The position numbers and the translations under genes are program-made. 14,073 nt of DNA from CAZNER01 sp964572065 (GTDB taxonomy: Bacteria > Patescibacteriota > Dojkabacteria > JAHIVN01): contig CAZNER010000050.1 of NCBI GenBank assembly GCA_964572065.1, positions 1 through 14,073 of the forward strand. Reading direction: 5' to 3'. Position 1 is the stretch's first letter, and every line of letters starts with the position of its first letter. Below are positions 7,868 to 13,934 of this stretch, piece after piece. The notes under the pieces were generated by a model. It ran no database searches and was not told where the DNA came from. It saw only the letters and a list, made by a program, of their open reading frames with translations.

Positions 7868-8602
7868 ATGTATAAAAGACCAAAAACTTTAAAAAATATA
7901 ATAAATCATTACTGCCCCGGATGCGGACACAGCTTAGTACACAAACTAGTAGCTGAAGTGATAGACGAACTAGGTATTCAAGATAAAACAATCGGAGTAG
8001 CTCCAATCGGATGTGCTGTATTTATATATAATTATCTTGATGTAGATTTTATCGAACCGCCACACGGAAGAGGTCCAGCTGCTGCAACCGGAATAAAAAG
8101 ATATATGCCGGATAAAATTGTATTTACTTATCAAGGAGACGGCGATTTAGCAGGTATCGGCACAAGCGAAATAATTCACACGGCAAACAGGGGAGAGAAA
8201 CTAACCGTAATATTTATAAATAATGGAGTATACGGCATGACCGGCGGTCAGATGGCACCTACAACACTTACAGGACAAAAAACGACAACAAGCCCTTATG
8301 GTAGAGGAAAATCTGAGGGAAAACCAATAAGGATTCTCGAAATGTTAGCACAGCTTGATACAGAGGCTTACATTGAGAGAACGACAATTATCGATCCTGC
8401 TAATATAATAAAAACAAAAACTGCAATTAAAAAAGCCTTCCAATATCAAATAAATAATACCTGTTTTTCAATAGTTGAAGTAATATCCAACTGTCCAACC
8501 AACTGGAAACTTACACCTTTAGAAAGTTTTGATTTTATTAAGAAAGAAGTTCTGCCGGTATATCCATTAGGCGTACTCAAAGAACCAAAAGTATCAAAAT
8601 AA
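7868..8602 (+). CDS. vorA: 2-oxoacid:ferredoxin oxidoreductase beta subunit (thiamine diphosphate-binding)
   Basis: Beta subunit of 244 aa that binds thiamine diphosphate. Cys16 and Cys19 form the CPGCGH motif, and Cys49 (PIGC) is a further conserved cysteine. Together with others they may bind the proximal iron-sulfur cluster seen in such enzymes. The thiamine/Mg motif runs from GDGDLAGIG (residues 90-98) to INNGVYGMTGGQ (117-128). HGRGPAAATGIK (66-77) is also typical. The length is short, as for archaeal-type separate beta subunits. It follows the alpha gene after 27 bases, the largest gap in this operon, with no promoter or Shine-Dalgarno visible. It forms the active site at the interface with the alpha subunit. 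Confidence 0.92.
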   Translation: MYKRPKTLKNIINHYCPGCGHSLVHKLVAEVIDELGIQDKTIGVAPIGCAVFIYNYLDVDFIEPPHGRGPAAATGIKRYMPDKIVFTYQGDGDLAGIGTSEIIHTANRGEKLTVIFINNGVYGMTGGQMAPTTLTGQKTTTSPYGRGKSEGKPIRILEMLAQLDTEAYIERTTIIDPANIIKTKTAIKKAFQYQINNTCFSIVEVISNCPTNWKLTPLESFDFIKKEVLPVYPLGVLKEPKVSK

Positions 8603-8610
8603 GAAATATT

Positions 8611-9126
8611 ATGAAAAACATCAATAAAAAAATTAAAATATCAGGCTTTGGAGGGCAAGGAGTATTATTTTTAGGAAAATTTATAGCTGAACTTGCAAAC
8701 ATTAAGGAACTATATATAACATGGCTTCCTTCATACGGTCCTGAAATGAGAGGCGGTACAGCAAACTGCAGTGTCGTTATCTCATCCAAGCCAATACCTT
8801 CTCCAGTAATAAATGATGTAGATATTTTAATAGCTTTTAACCAGCCCTCTTATGATAAGTTTAAAAAACAGGTTTTAAAAAATGGATTAATAATAATTGA
8901 TTCTTCATTAGTTAAAACATCAAATAAATCTGTTATAAAAGTGGAAGCCACTAAAACTGCAGAAAGACTAGGAAATAAGAAAGTAGCGAATATGGTTATG
9001 GCAGGAGTTATATTAAAAGAATTAGATTTATTTTATATAAAAAGTATAAAAGAGATATTAAAAAAATCAGGATTTAAAAAAGAAATGATCGATTTAAATC
9101 TAAAAGCACTTGAATCAATTAAATGA
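8611..9126 (+). CDS. vorC: 2-oxoacid:ferredoxin oxidoreductase gamma subunit
   Basis: Gamma subunit (171 aa), the catalytic-domain-type subunit that helps bind CoA and assemble the complex. It begins with the signature KISGFGGQGVLFLGKFIA (residues 9-25) and continues with WLPSYGPEMRGGTANCSVVIS (39-59), both characteristic of the family. Asp69-Val70-Asp71 begins DVDILIAFNQPS. It is the last gene of the operon. It converges with the minus-strand 574-residue gene only 17 bases downstream, with no hairpin terminator visible between them. The delta-alpha-beta-gamma order is common for VOR-type enzymes. Confidence 0.92.
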   Translation: MKNINKKIKISGFGGQGVLFLGKFIAELANIKELYITWLPSYGPEMRGGTANCSVVISSKPIPSPVINDVDILIAFNQPSYDKFKKQVLKNGLIIIDSSLVKTSNKSVIKVEATKTAERLGNKKVANMVMAGVILKELDLFYIKSIKEILKKSGFKKEMIDLNLKALESIK

Positions 9127-9143
9127 AACATCAAAATTAACTC

Positions 9144-10868
9144 TTATAACCTTCGAAGCAATACATATTCCATAGAACCTAATGAACAAAATTGATTTAA
9201 TTCTTCAAATAAAAAATGCCACTGTGAATTAATATCCCTAACTAAGAATTCAATCCTATCAAAACCTTCTTTATTTACTTCGTGTACATCTTCATATCTT
9301 AATGGGAAATAGAATAATGTTCTAGCTCCTGCAAATACTTCGCCTGTATCTGGATCAACATAATCGAAATGATTCCCCTCTACAAGATATCTTGTATCTG
9401 TAAATGCCCCATATGCTCTGAATCTAGAATAACTGTTACCTCCTCTATGTTCATCCAATGGTCCAGAACTATGACATACACTTAAAGGACAAGAAAAGCC
9501 GAGTTGTTCCATAAGCCTCCTTGATATAACTAAAGAATCTATATAAGTTTCACCTTTTTTCCTCTTGCTAGGATAAAGTATCTTACCTAAAGCTTTATCG
9601 GCTTTTACCATATTCCCTTCAACAATTCCTCTCAAACGGACTAAATCTACTAATATAGCTTCTATATAAGCCACTATTTCATAAACTCTATGAGGAGGTA
9701 TTCCTTCTTCAATACATAAAAGTGATTCCCATCCATCCGGCCGTTCATCCGGTTTCTGCAAGAATAAATCTGCTCTGTACCAATCAGTGCTGTTTAATAT
9801 TACACTAATTAATCCTTCACTTTCTCTAGTAAAAGTTATTGACTCAATTCCCAGTCTTCTCATATATAAAGATTCACTAGCATCTATACGAAGCTCTCTA
9901 TGTTGTCCCAAAATTTCTAAAACCTCTTGATAAACTTCACCAAAAACTCCATCAACCATCATAAAAGCTTCAGACATTACATCAGGAGCACCAATAGCCT
10001 CAGTTAATGAACTACAGGTTATAGCTCCCCGAAAAGGAACATATCCAATCGACCGCATAAATGTATTTTGAACTGCTACTCTCAGTGTATCTAATTTATA
10101 TTTCTCTATCTTGTCTGCTACTGCATCTCTTTTTTTTAATAATTCATCTCTTAATACCAAAATCGTTTCTTCTGTCAAATCTGCATATTCCCCAAAAAAC
10201 AACGCTATTGACTTAATTTCCTCTCCCTCAAATGTAGATAAACAATCAGCTAATGTTTTTAGGTTATCCAAATTTTCTATAACCCAATTTTTAAAAACCC
10301 ATATATTTTTATACAAAATTTGCACTGATTCATTAAGACAACTATCAGTTATATCAACTTTTTCTAAAGGTAATGCAAGCAATGCAGGCACTATTCCGCC
10401 TAATATTTCTGTATATGTACCCCTCCTCCCGCCTCTTTCTGAAAGATAGGAAAGTATATCGTCAATAGTTAACTCTCGACTAAAGAAATCTCCCACACAA
10501 ACACCTCCAAATTCAATCCCTACCATACTACTTTCAACATATTCGCCAATTGGAATAAAACTATATTCTATTGCTCTCCCTCTTATAACTCCTTCTTTTA
10601 TCTCAATATAAGAAACATTATCAATACCAGCTGCGACTTGATTTAACAGACTTAGTACTGCCTCTTTATCCCTTCTTTTGCAGGCTTCCCTTAAATCAAC
10701 ATCAACCGAACGCAACATCGGCATAGCTGTTTCTCTGACAGATTCTCTAGCATTTTCGAATTCTTCCCGTATTGCTTCTCTTTGTATCCTTATAGATCCA
10801 GCAGAACTAACTTGAATAACTCTATAATTCTCCCTTGAATCCGTCTCAATTGTTAGTAACTCACTCAT
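9144..10868 (-). CDS. Unrecognised 574-residue soluble protein
   Basis: I do not recognise this protein. It is 574 aa, with no signal peptide and no hydrophobic run long enough for a membrane span, so it is probably cytoplasmic. The N-terminal part (about 25-75) is acidic and Arg/Glu-rich and probably helical. A Gly/Arg patch (SERGGRRGTY) lies near 142-151, and a motif-like SCPLSVCHSSGPLDEHRGG occurs in the last quarter. By hand count it has about 45 Arg and 21 Lys, opposite to the lysine-rich operon next door, which suggests separate ancestry or recent transfer. A strong promoter (TTGATA, 16 bases, TATAAT) lies 35 bases upstream of the ATG, with a leader of about 28 bases and no Shine-Dalgarno. 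The long intact frame and the promoter make it a real gene; the function is unknown. Confidence 0.8.
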   Translation of the reverse strand: MSELLTIETDSRENYRVIQVSSAGSIRIQREAIREEFENARESVRETAMPMLRSVDVDLREACKRRDKEAVLSLLNQVAAGIDNVSYIEIKEGVIRGRAIEYSFIPIGEYVESSMVGIEFGGVCVGDFFSRELTIDDILSYLSERGGRRGTYTEILGGIVPALLALPLEKVDITDSCLNESVQILYKNIWVFKNWVIENLDNLKTLADCLSTFEGEEIKSIALFFGEYADLTEETILVLRDELLKKRDAVADKIEKYKLDTLRVAVQNTFMRSIGYVPFRGAITCSSLTEAIGAPDVMSEAFMMVDGVFGEVYQEVLEILGQHRELRIDASESLYMRRLGIESITFTRESEGLISVILNSTDWYRADLFLQKPDERPDGWESLLCIEEGIPPHRVYEIVAYIEAILVDLVRLRGIVEGNMVKADKALGKILYPSKRKKGETYIDSLVISRRLMEQLGFSCPLSVCHSSGPLDEHRGGNSYSRFRAYGAFTDTRYLVEGNHFDYVDPDTGEVFAGARTLFYFPLRYEDVHEVNKEGFDRIEFLVRDINSQWHFLFEELNQFCSLGSMEYVLLRRL

Positions 10869-10903
10869 TAAATTATCACTATAAGTTCTTAATTAATATC
10901 GGC

Positions 10904-10931
10904 ATTATATCATCTTTCCATCTTCTATCAA
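10904..10931 (-). promoter_or_regulatory. Sigma-70 type promoter for the 574-residue gene
   Basis: Reading the minus strand, the -35 box TTGATA (10931-10926) is separated by 16 bases from a perfect -10 box TATAAT (10909-10904). The expected start of transcription is near 10897, giving a leader of about 28 bases before the ATG. The -10 context GATATAAT is the same as in the promoter of the 227-residue gene. Direct AGATG repeats lie within the spacer. Confidence 0.7.
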
Positions 10932-10997
10932 CAATTTATATATATTCATCCAATACAAAATAGGATATTAAAATAATATTAAAAAACTGGAATAATC

Positions 10998-11738
10998 TTA
11001 TTTATTCTTTAGAAGCTTTTTATAGATTTTTCTTTCAAACTCTAACTTTCTTTTTCTTTCTCTCTTAAAATCATTATTCAAACAAAATTTTGCTTGTGAT
11101 AAAGCATTAGGATTTGTCTCTCTCATCAAAGATATATATTCCTTAACCTTATTTTCTAATGCCGCGCTATTCTCGACAACTTCGTTAATTAGATCGATAT
11201 ATTTAGCAGTTTCCGAATCAATCTTTTCTCCAAGTAATACAAGCTCCTTAGCATTAGAAAATCCACATACTTTTATCAAACGGGAAATACCGCCGCCTCC
11301 AGGAATAACTCCCAGTTTAACCTCAGGTAGACCAAAAACTGATTTTGATGTAGCAATTCTTATATCACATGCAAGAGCCAACTCAAGACCACCTCCAAGA
11401 GCATAACCATCAATTGCAGCAAAATATATCAATCTAGAATCCTCAATTTTATTATTAATTTTATTAAATTTATAAAGATAATCTTTTGATTTCTCTTTAT
11501 CTAATACATGCCCTTCTTTTAAATCAGCTCCAGCTGAGAAGGATTTTTTACCCGATCCTTTAATGACTGCGAAACGTACTTTTTTATCCTTTTCAATTCT
11601 ATTAATTTCATTTAATAATTCTTCTAACAATCGCTCATTTAAAGCATTATGAACATCAGGACGATCTAAAACAATTTCCTTAGCAAAATCTTTATTAGAA
11701 GTTTTTATAAATTTATAATTATTAGAATCGAGTTTCAT
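10998..11738 (-). CDS. Enoyl-CoA hydratase/isomerase (crotonase family)
   Basis: Crotonase-fold protein of 246 aa, expected to hydrate a 2-enoyl-CoA to a 3-hydroxyacyl-CoA. Both catalytic glutamates of true hydratases are present: Glu119 in GGGLELALACD and Glu139 in FGLPEVKLGVIPGGGG. The oxyanion-hole segment SAGADLK (residues 68-74) and the Gly115-Gly117 turn are intact. Length is slightly below the usual 255-260 aa, with a short basic C-terminal helix. It is lysine-rich like the main operon. With the dehydrogenase and thiolase of that operon it could hydrate tiglyl-CoA or crotonyl-CoA, but it is on the opposite strand with its own promoter. The -10 box ends eight bases before the ATG, so its mRNA may be essentially leaderless. 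Confidence 0.9.
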   Translation of the reverse strand: MKLDSNNYKFIKTSNKDFAKEIVLDRPDVHNALNERLLEELLNEINRIEKDKKVRFAVIKGSGKKSFSAGADLKEGHVLDKEKSKDYLYKFNKINNKIEDSRLIYFAAIDGYALGGGLELALACDIRIATSKSVFGLPEVKLGVIPGGGGISRLIKVCGFSNAKELVLLGEKIDSETAKYIDLINEVVENSAALENKVKEYISLMRETNPNALSQAKFCLNNDFKRERKRKLEFERKIYKKLLKNK

Positions 11739-11746
11739 AGTGGCTA

Positions 11747-11775
11747 ATTATACTATGTAGTAGATTAGAATTTAA
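11747..11775 (-). promoter_or_regulatory. Promoter of the enoyl-CoA hydratase gene (leaderless transcript candidate)
   Basis: On the minus strand a perfect -10 box TATAAT (11752-11747) lies only eight bases before the ATG. A weak -35 match, TTAAAT (11775-11770), sits 17 bases further upstream. Transcription would start at about 11739-11740, giving a leader of one or two bases at most. The alternative is that transcription comes from the upstream 38-codon gene's promoter. Confidence 0.5.
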
Positions 11776-11831
11776 GTTAAAATCTTTTTATTTGGTTTAA
11801 ATGATTTTTAAAAAGGAATTTAATAAAAGGT

Positions 11832-11948
11832 TTATGGTGCGGCTACTACACCTCCAGCACCTTGCTCAGCTTGAACCATAAGGAGAATGATAGTAACAAA
11901 GAAAGCAATAACTAAAAAAGTCATCAATGATGTTGTAAAACTCTTCAT
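11832..11948 (-). CDS. 38-residue single-pass membrane microprotein
   Basis: Small frame found by translating the minus strand of an otherwise empty 385-base gap. It starts at ATG (11948-11946) and ends at TAA. The N-terminus MKSFTTSLM has one Lys. It is followed by about 16 hydrophobic residues (FLVIAFFVTIILLMV, about 11-25), then a short polar turn QAEQ and a Gly/Ala/Val tail ending in VVAAP. This is a clear one-helix membrane design, or possibly an uncleaved signal-like peptide. A TTGACA -35 box and TAAAAT -10 box lie upstream. The purine-rich AAAGAAG a few bases before the ATG is the nearest thing to a ribosome-binding site in the window. I recognise no family. The length is short enough that chance is possible, but the promoter, composition and position support it. 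Confidence 0.55.
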   Translation of the reverse strand: MKSFTTSLMTFLVIAFFVTIILLMVQAEQGAGGVVAAP

Positions 11949-11987
11949 ATATCTTCTTTATGTTCTTATTAAATATTTGTGTGTGGA

Positions 11988-12017
11988 ATTTTACAATTAT
12001 CAGTATACTCTTGTCAA
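11988..12017 (-). promoter_or_regulatory. Promoter of the 38-residue membrane microprotein
   Basis: On the minus strand a perfect -35 box TTGACA (12017-12012) is followed after 18 bases by TAAAAT (11993-11988). The predicted start of transcription is near 11981, giving a leader of about 32 bases that contains a purine-rich AAAGAAG near the ATG. Confidence 0.5.
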
Positions 12018-12068
12018 GAAATTATTCCAATATACTTTTTCTATAAAACCTTTAATTAATTAACAAAT

Positions 12069-12097
12069 TTGATACTATAAGATACTCGGGATATAAT
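12069..12097 (+). promoter_or_regulatory. Sigma-70 type promoter of the 227-residue gene, with GATACT direct repeats
   Basis: The -35 box TTGATA (12069-12074) and perfect -10 box TATAAT (12092-12097) are separated by the optimal 17 bases. Two GATACT copies (12071-12076 and 12081-12086) lie ten bases apart, one helical turn, starting in the -35 box and running into the spacer. They could be a regulator site. The predicted leader is about 20 bases. Confidence 0.7.
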
Positions 12098-12123
12098 ATT
12101 CTATATTTTATACAACATTATTT

Positions 12124-12807
12124 GTGGAAACAGAACCTGCTGCACAATCAATAATTAGTTTAGCTGAACGTTCCAGAGAGTATCGAACGAAAATACATCC
12201 TGATTATCCTTCACAATTAAGTTTTACTTTATTCTGTTATTTAGGTATTCTGATAGCACGCTTATGGAAAGTTAAACCAAATAATCCAAGGTATAAAGGA
12301 GTTTTGATGTCCTTATCTATAATTAACCCTTCGAGATTAGCCGCAGTTTTAAAATCTAATGGATGGATAACCGGCTTAACTCCAAATCAAATTACAAATC
12401 TCGAAACAAAATTTCGGTTTTCAGAAGTAGCATTAGGGAAAAATACGCATACATCAGAACCAGATGGAATACTTATTATCGCTTTGAGAAGACCTTACCC
12501 CAACATTTTAATTTTAGGAGCTAGAAAGTTAAGTCTGCCACTTTCTGGAAGAGTGTACGCTAATGAAACACTAGCTATAGTTGATGATAACCTAAGATTG
12601 TATATTGATAATGAACAAGAAGAGGATGGACCCCAAGAACATTTTTATATTCTAAGAGATGGTATCGACCAATCTGCTGATTTATTACTGAAATCTTTAG
12701 CACATTTGTTTAAATTTTCCACCTTAGAATTAATCAATATGATAAAAGTTATTAATTTAAGAATGACTAGGATATTACGGGCGTTAAAGATTTCTTACTT
12801 AGAGTAA
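12124..12807 (+). CDS. Unrecognised 227-residue protein (GTG start)
   Basis: I do not recognise this protein. The frame starts at GTG about 27 bases after a strong -10 box, which fixes the start reasonably well; no Shine-Dalgarno is visible. The sequence is mixed alpha/beta: a helical N-terminus with aromatic residues (LSFTLFCYLGILIARLWKV, about residues 32-50), a middle part with several beta-like strands (ILIIALRRPYPNILILGARKL), an acidic loop (DNEQEEDGPQEH, about 160-171) and a helical C-terminus. The hydrophobic stretch near 33-47 is short and ends in charged residues, so a membrane span is uncertain. It has about 16 Arg and 12 Lys, unlike the lysine-rich operon, and so resembles the 574-residue gene in composition and promoter. 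Confidence 0.72.
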   Translation: METEPAAQSIISLAERSREYRTKIHPDYPSQLSFTLFCYLGILIARLWKVKPNNPRYKGVLMSLSIINPSRLAAVLKSNGWITGLTPNQITNLETKFRFSEVALGKNTHTSEPDGILIIALRRPYPNILILGARKLSLPLSGRVYANETLAIVDDNLRLYIDNEQEEDGPQEHFYILRDGIDQSADLLLKSLAHLFKFSTLELINMIKVINLRMTRILRALKISYLE

Positions 12808-12845
12808 ATTGAATTAAATATTATTAAGAAATTACTAATTCACAT

Positions 12846-12875
12846 TTGACTATCTTCCCCCAATTATGATATAAA
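12846..12875 (+). promoter_or_regulatory. Sigma-70 type promoter of the DUF5320-like/DUF134 operon
   Basis: The -35 box TTGACT (12846-12851) and -10 box TATAAA (12870-12875) are separated by 18 bases. The predicted start of transcription is near 12882, inside the palindrome just downstream, with a leader of about 38 bases before the first ATG. Confidence 0.65.
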
Positions 12876-12878
12876 TTA

Positions 12879-12894
12879 TTGGGTAAATACCCAA
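12879..12894. promoter_or_regulatory. Perfect 16-base palindrome over the predicted transcription start (candidate operator)
   Basis: TTGGGTA-AA-TACCCAA has two perfect seven-base arms around a two-base centre. It begins three bases after the -10 box and covers the expected +1, the classic place for a repressor operator. Its G/C-containing arms stand out in very AT-rich intergenic DNA. The loop is too short for a good RNA hairpin and no U-run follows, so it is not a terminator. The DUF134 helix-turn-helix protein encoded by the second gene is the obvious candidate ligand, through autoregulation. That pairing is inference. Confidence 0.55.
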
Positions 12895-12919
12895 GATATA
12901 AATTGTTAAATAAAACAAT

Positions 12920-13144
12920 ATGCCAGCAAGAGACGGAACAGGACCACTAGGACAAGGACCAAGAACAGGAAGAGGATTTGGTAGAGGTGGAGGTATGGGA
13001 CAAGGAAGAAGAGGAGCAGGTGGAACAACCGAATGTGAATGTCCAAAATGCGGTTATAAAGAACCTCATGTTAGAGGAGTTCCTTGTACAGAAAAAAAAT
13101 GTCCAAAATGCGAAACTCCGATGAGAGGTGCTTTTTGCAAATAA
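12920..13144 (+). CDS. DUF5320-like small Gly/Arg-rich zinc-knuckle protein
   Basis: Protein of 74 aa in two parts. Residues 1-34 are a Gly/Arg-rich segment starting MPARDGTGPLGQGPRTGRG, the signature opening of DUF5320-type proteins. Residues 38-73 hold cysteine pairs in a zinc-ribbon-like layout: CECPKCGY, then PCTEKKCPKCETPM, then a final Cys near the end. Such proteins are often encoded near DUF134 regulators and NifX/NafY-like iron-molybdenum-cofactor-domain proteins in anaerobes; no such cofactor-domain gene is in this window. The biochemical role is not established. It is the first gene of a two-gene operon behind a strong promoter and a palindrome. No Shine-Dalgarno precedes the ATG. 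Confidence 0.8.
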   Translation: MPARDGTGPLGQGPRTGRGFGRGGGMGQGRRGAGGTTECECPKCGYKEPHVRGVPCTEKKCPKCETPMRGAFCK

Positions 13145-13174
13145 ACAATTAAATAAATTTTAGAACTATAGACT

Positions 13175-13462
13175 GTGAGAAGAAGATGCAGAAGGAGAGT
13201 ACAATATAATTTTAATGATACTTACTTCAAACCTAGAGGTATACCTTTGCAGCAGCTTGATGAAGTAACAATTACAGACGAAGAACTGGAAACTCTCAGA
13301 TTAAGATATATTGAAAACCTCGACCAGGTTAAATCAGCAAAAAAAATGGGTATATCCCAGAGCCAGTATCAAAGAGATATAACAAAAGCTATGGAGAAAA
13401 TTACAAAGGCACTAATTGAAGGTTATGCTATAAGTATTAAGAAGAATATAGTTAATAAATAA
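13175..13462 (+). CDS. DUF134 family helix-turn-helix protein
   Basis: Small DNA-binding protein of 95 aa with a GTG start. The family pattern is clear: a basic start (MRRRCRRRV), the segment FKPRGIPLQQLDEVTITDEELETLRLRYIENL (about residues 18-49), and a sigma-70 region 4-like helix-turn-helix, SAKKMGISQSQYQRDITKAMEKITKAL (about 54-80). It is 30 bases after the DUF5320-like gene and shares its promoter. It is a candidate repressor of its own operon through the upstream palindrome. It converges with the membrane-protein gene after ten bases, with no terminator hairpin visible. Confidence 0.87.
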   Translation: MRRRCRRRVQYNFNDTYFKPRGIPLQQLDEVTITDEELETLRLRYIENLDQVKSAKKMGISQSQYQRDITKAMEKITKALIEGYAISIKKNIVNK

Positions 13463-13472
13463 TAATACAAAT

Positions 13473-13934
13473 TTAATCATACGATTTATCAATATTATCC
13501 ACTTCAAATTCCGAGCTTTTAACTATACTCATATCTAATCTACCAATTCTATTATAAACAATAGGCTCATCTGAAAATTTCCTAATAACATTATCGCCAG
13601 ATTTAAATTCGTCATTTTTATGTTCATATAATTCATCATTAATTTTAAGTTTATCAGGATTAATGACTTCTATCTCTACATACTCTCTTTCAATAATATC
13701 TACACCACTTCCATGTACTTGATGTATACATCTTCTTAAGCCTTCATTATCTTCGTAAAACACGTAAGTATCCCCTGCAAAAGTGCTATCATCAATCCAT
13801 GTAGTATCGTTTAAATAATTCCATAAATCTTCTTCAGCCTTATTTATAGATAATCTCAAAACTATAATAATTGTAACAATAAACAATATAACTACTGGAT
13901 AGATAACTCTTTTATTTTTTACTAATTCTTTCAT
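13473..13934 (-). CDS. Hypothetical single-pass membrane-anchored protein
   Basis: Protein of 153 aa that I do not recognise. The N-terminus is basic (MKELVKNKR) and followed by one hydrophobic helix (about residues 11-28, IYPVVILFIVTIIIVLRL). The remaining ~120 residues are hydrophilic and acidic with a beta-rich pattern (DTYVFYEDNEG, REYVEIEVINPDKLKINDELYEH). The expected topology is N-terminus inside and domain outside, though an uncleaved signal peptide would look the same. The single cysteine lies near residue 69. The start ATG immediately follows the stop codon of the upstream gene, with no spacer, so it is in an operon with it and probably translationally coupled. The outside domain resembles small lipocalin-like or META-like folds only in general pattern, which I would not claim. 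Confidence 0.75.
   Translation of the reverse strand: MKELVKNKRVIYPVVILFIVTIIIVLRLSINKAEEDLWNYLNDTTWIDDSTFAGDTYVFYEDNEGLRRCIHQVHGSGVDIIEREYVEIEVINPDKLKINDELYEHKNDEFKSGDNVIRKFSDEPIVYNRIGRLDMSIVKSSEFEVDNIDKSYD

Noticed and set aside
9127..9143. Possible bidirectional terminator between the convergent gamma-subunit and 574-residue genes
   Set aside because: Only 17 bases separate the genes, and no inverted repeat with flanking T-runs is visible.
10111..10449. Open frame of 112 codons on the plus strand inside the 574-residue gene
   Set aside because: No promoter and no recognisable domain. The minus frame is five times longer, has a strong promoter and uses the region continuously.
10965..10979. 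ATATTA-AAA-TAATAT inverted repeat downstream of the hydratase gene, considered as terminator
   Set aside because: The stem is all A/T, and on the transcribed (minus) strand the T-run comes before rather than after the hairpin.
12050..12065. TTAATTAATTAA-type palindromic stretch in the 11739-12123 gap
   Set aside because: Simple A/T self-complementary sequence of this kind is expected by chance at this base composition.
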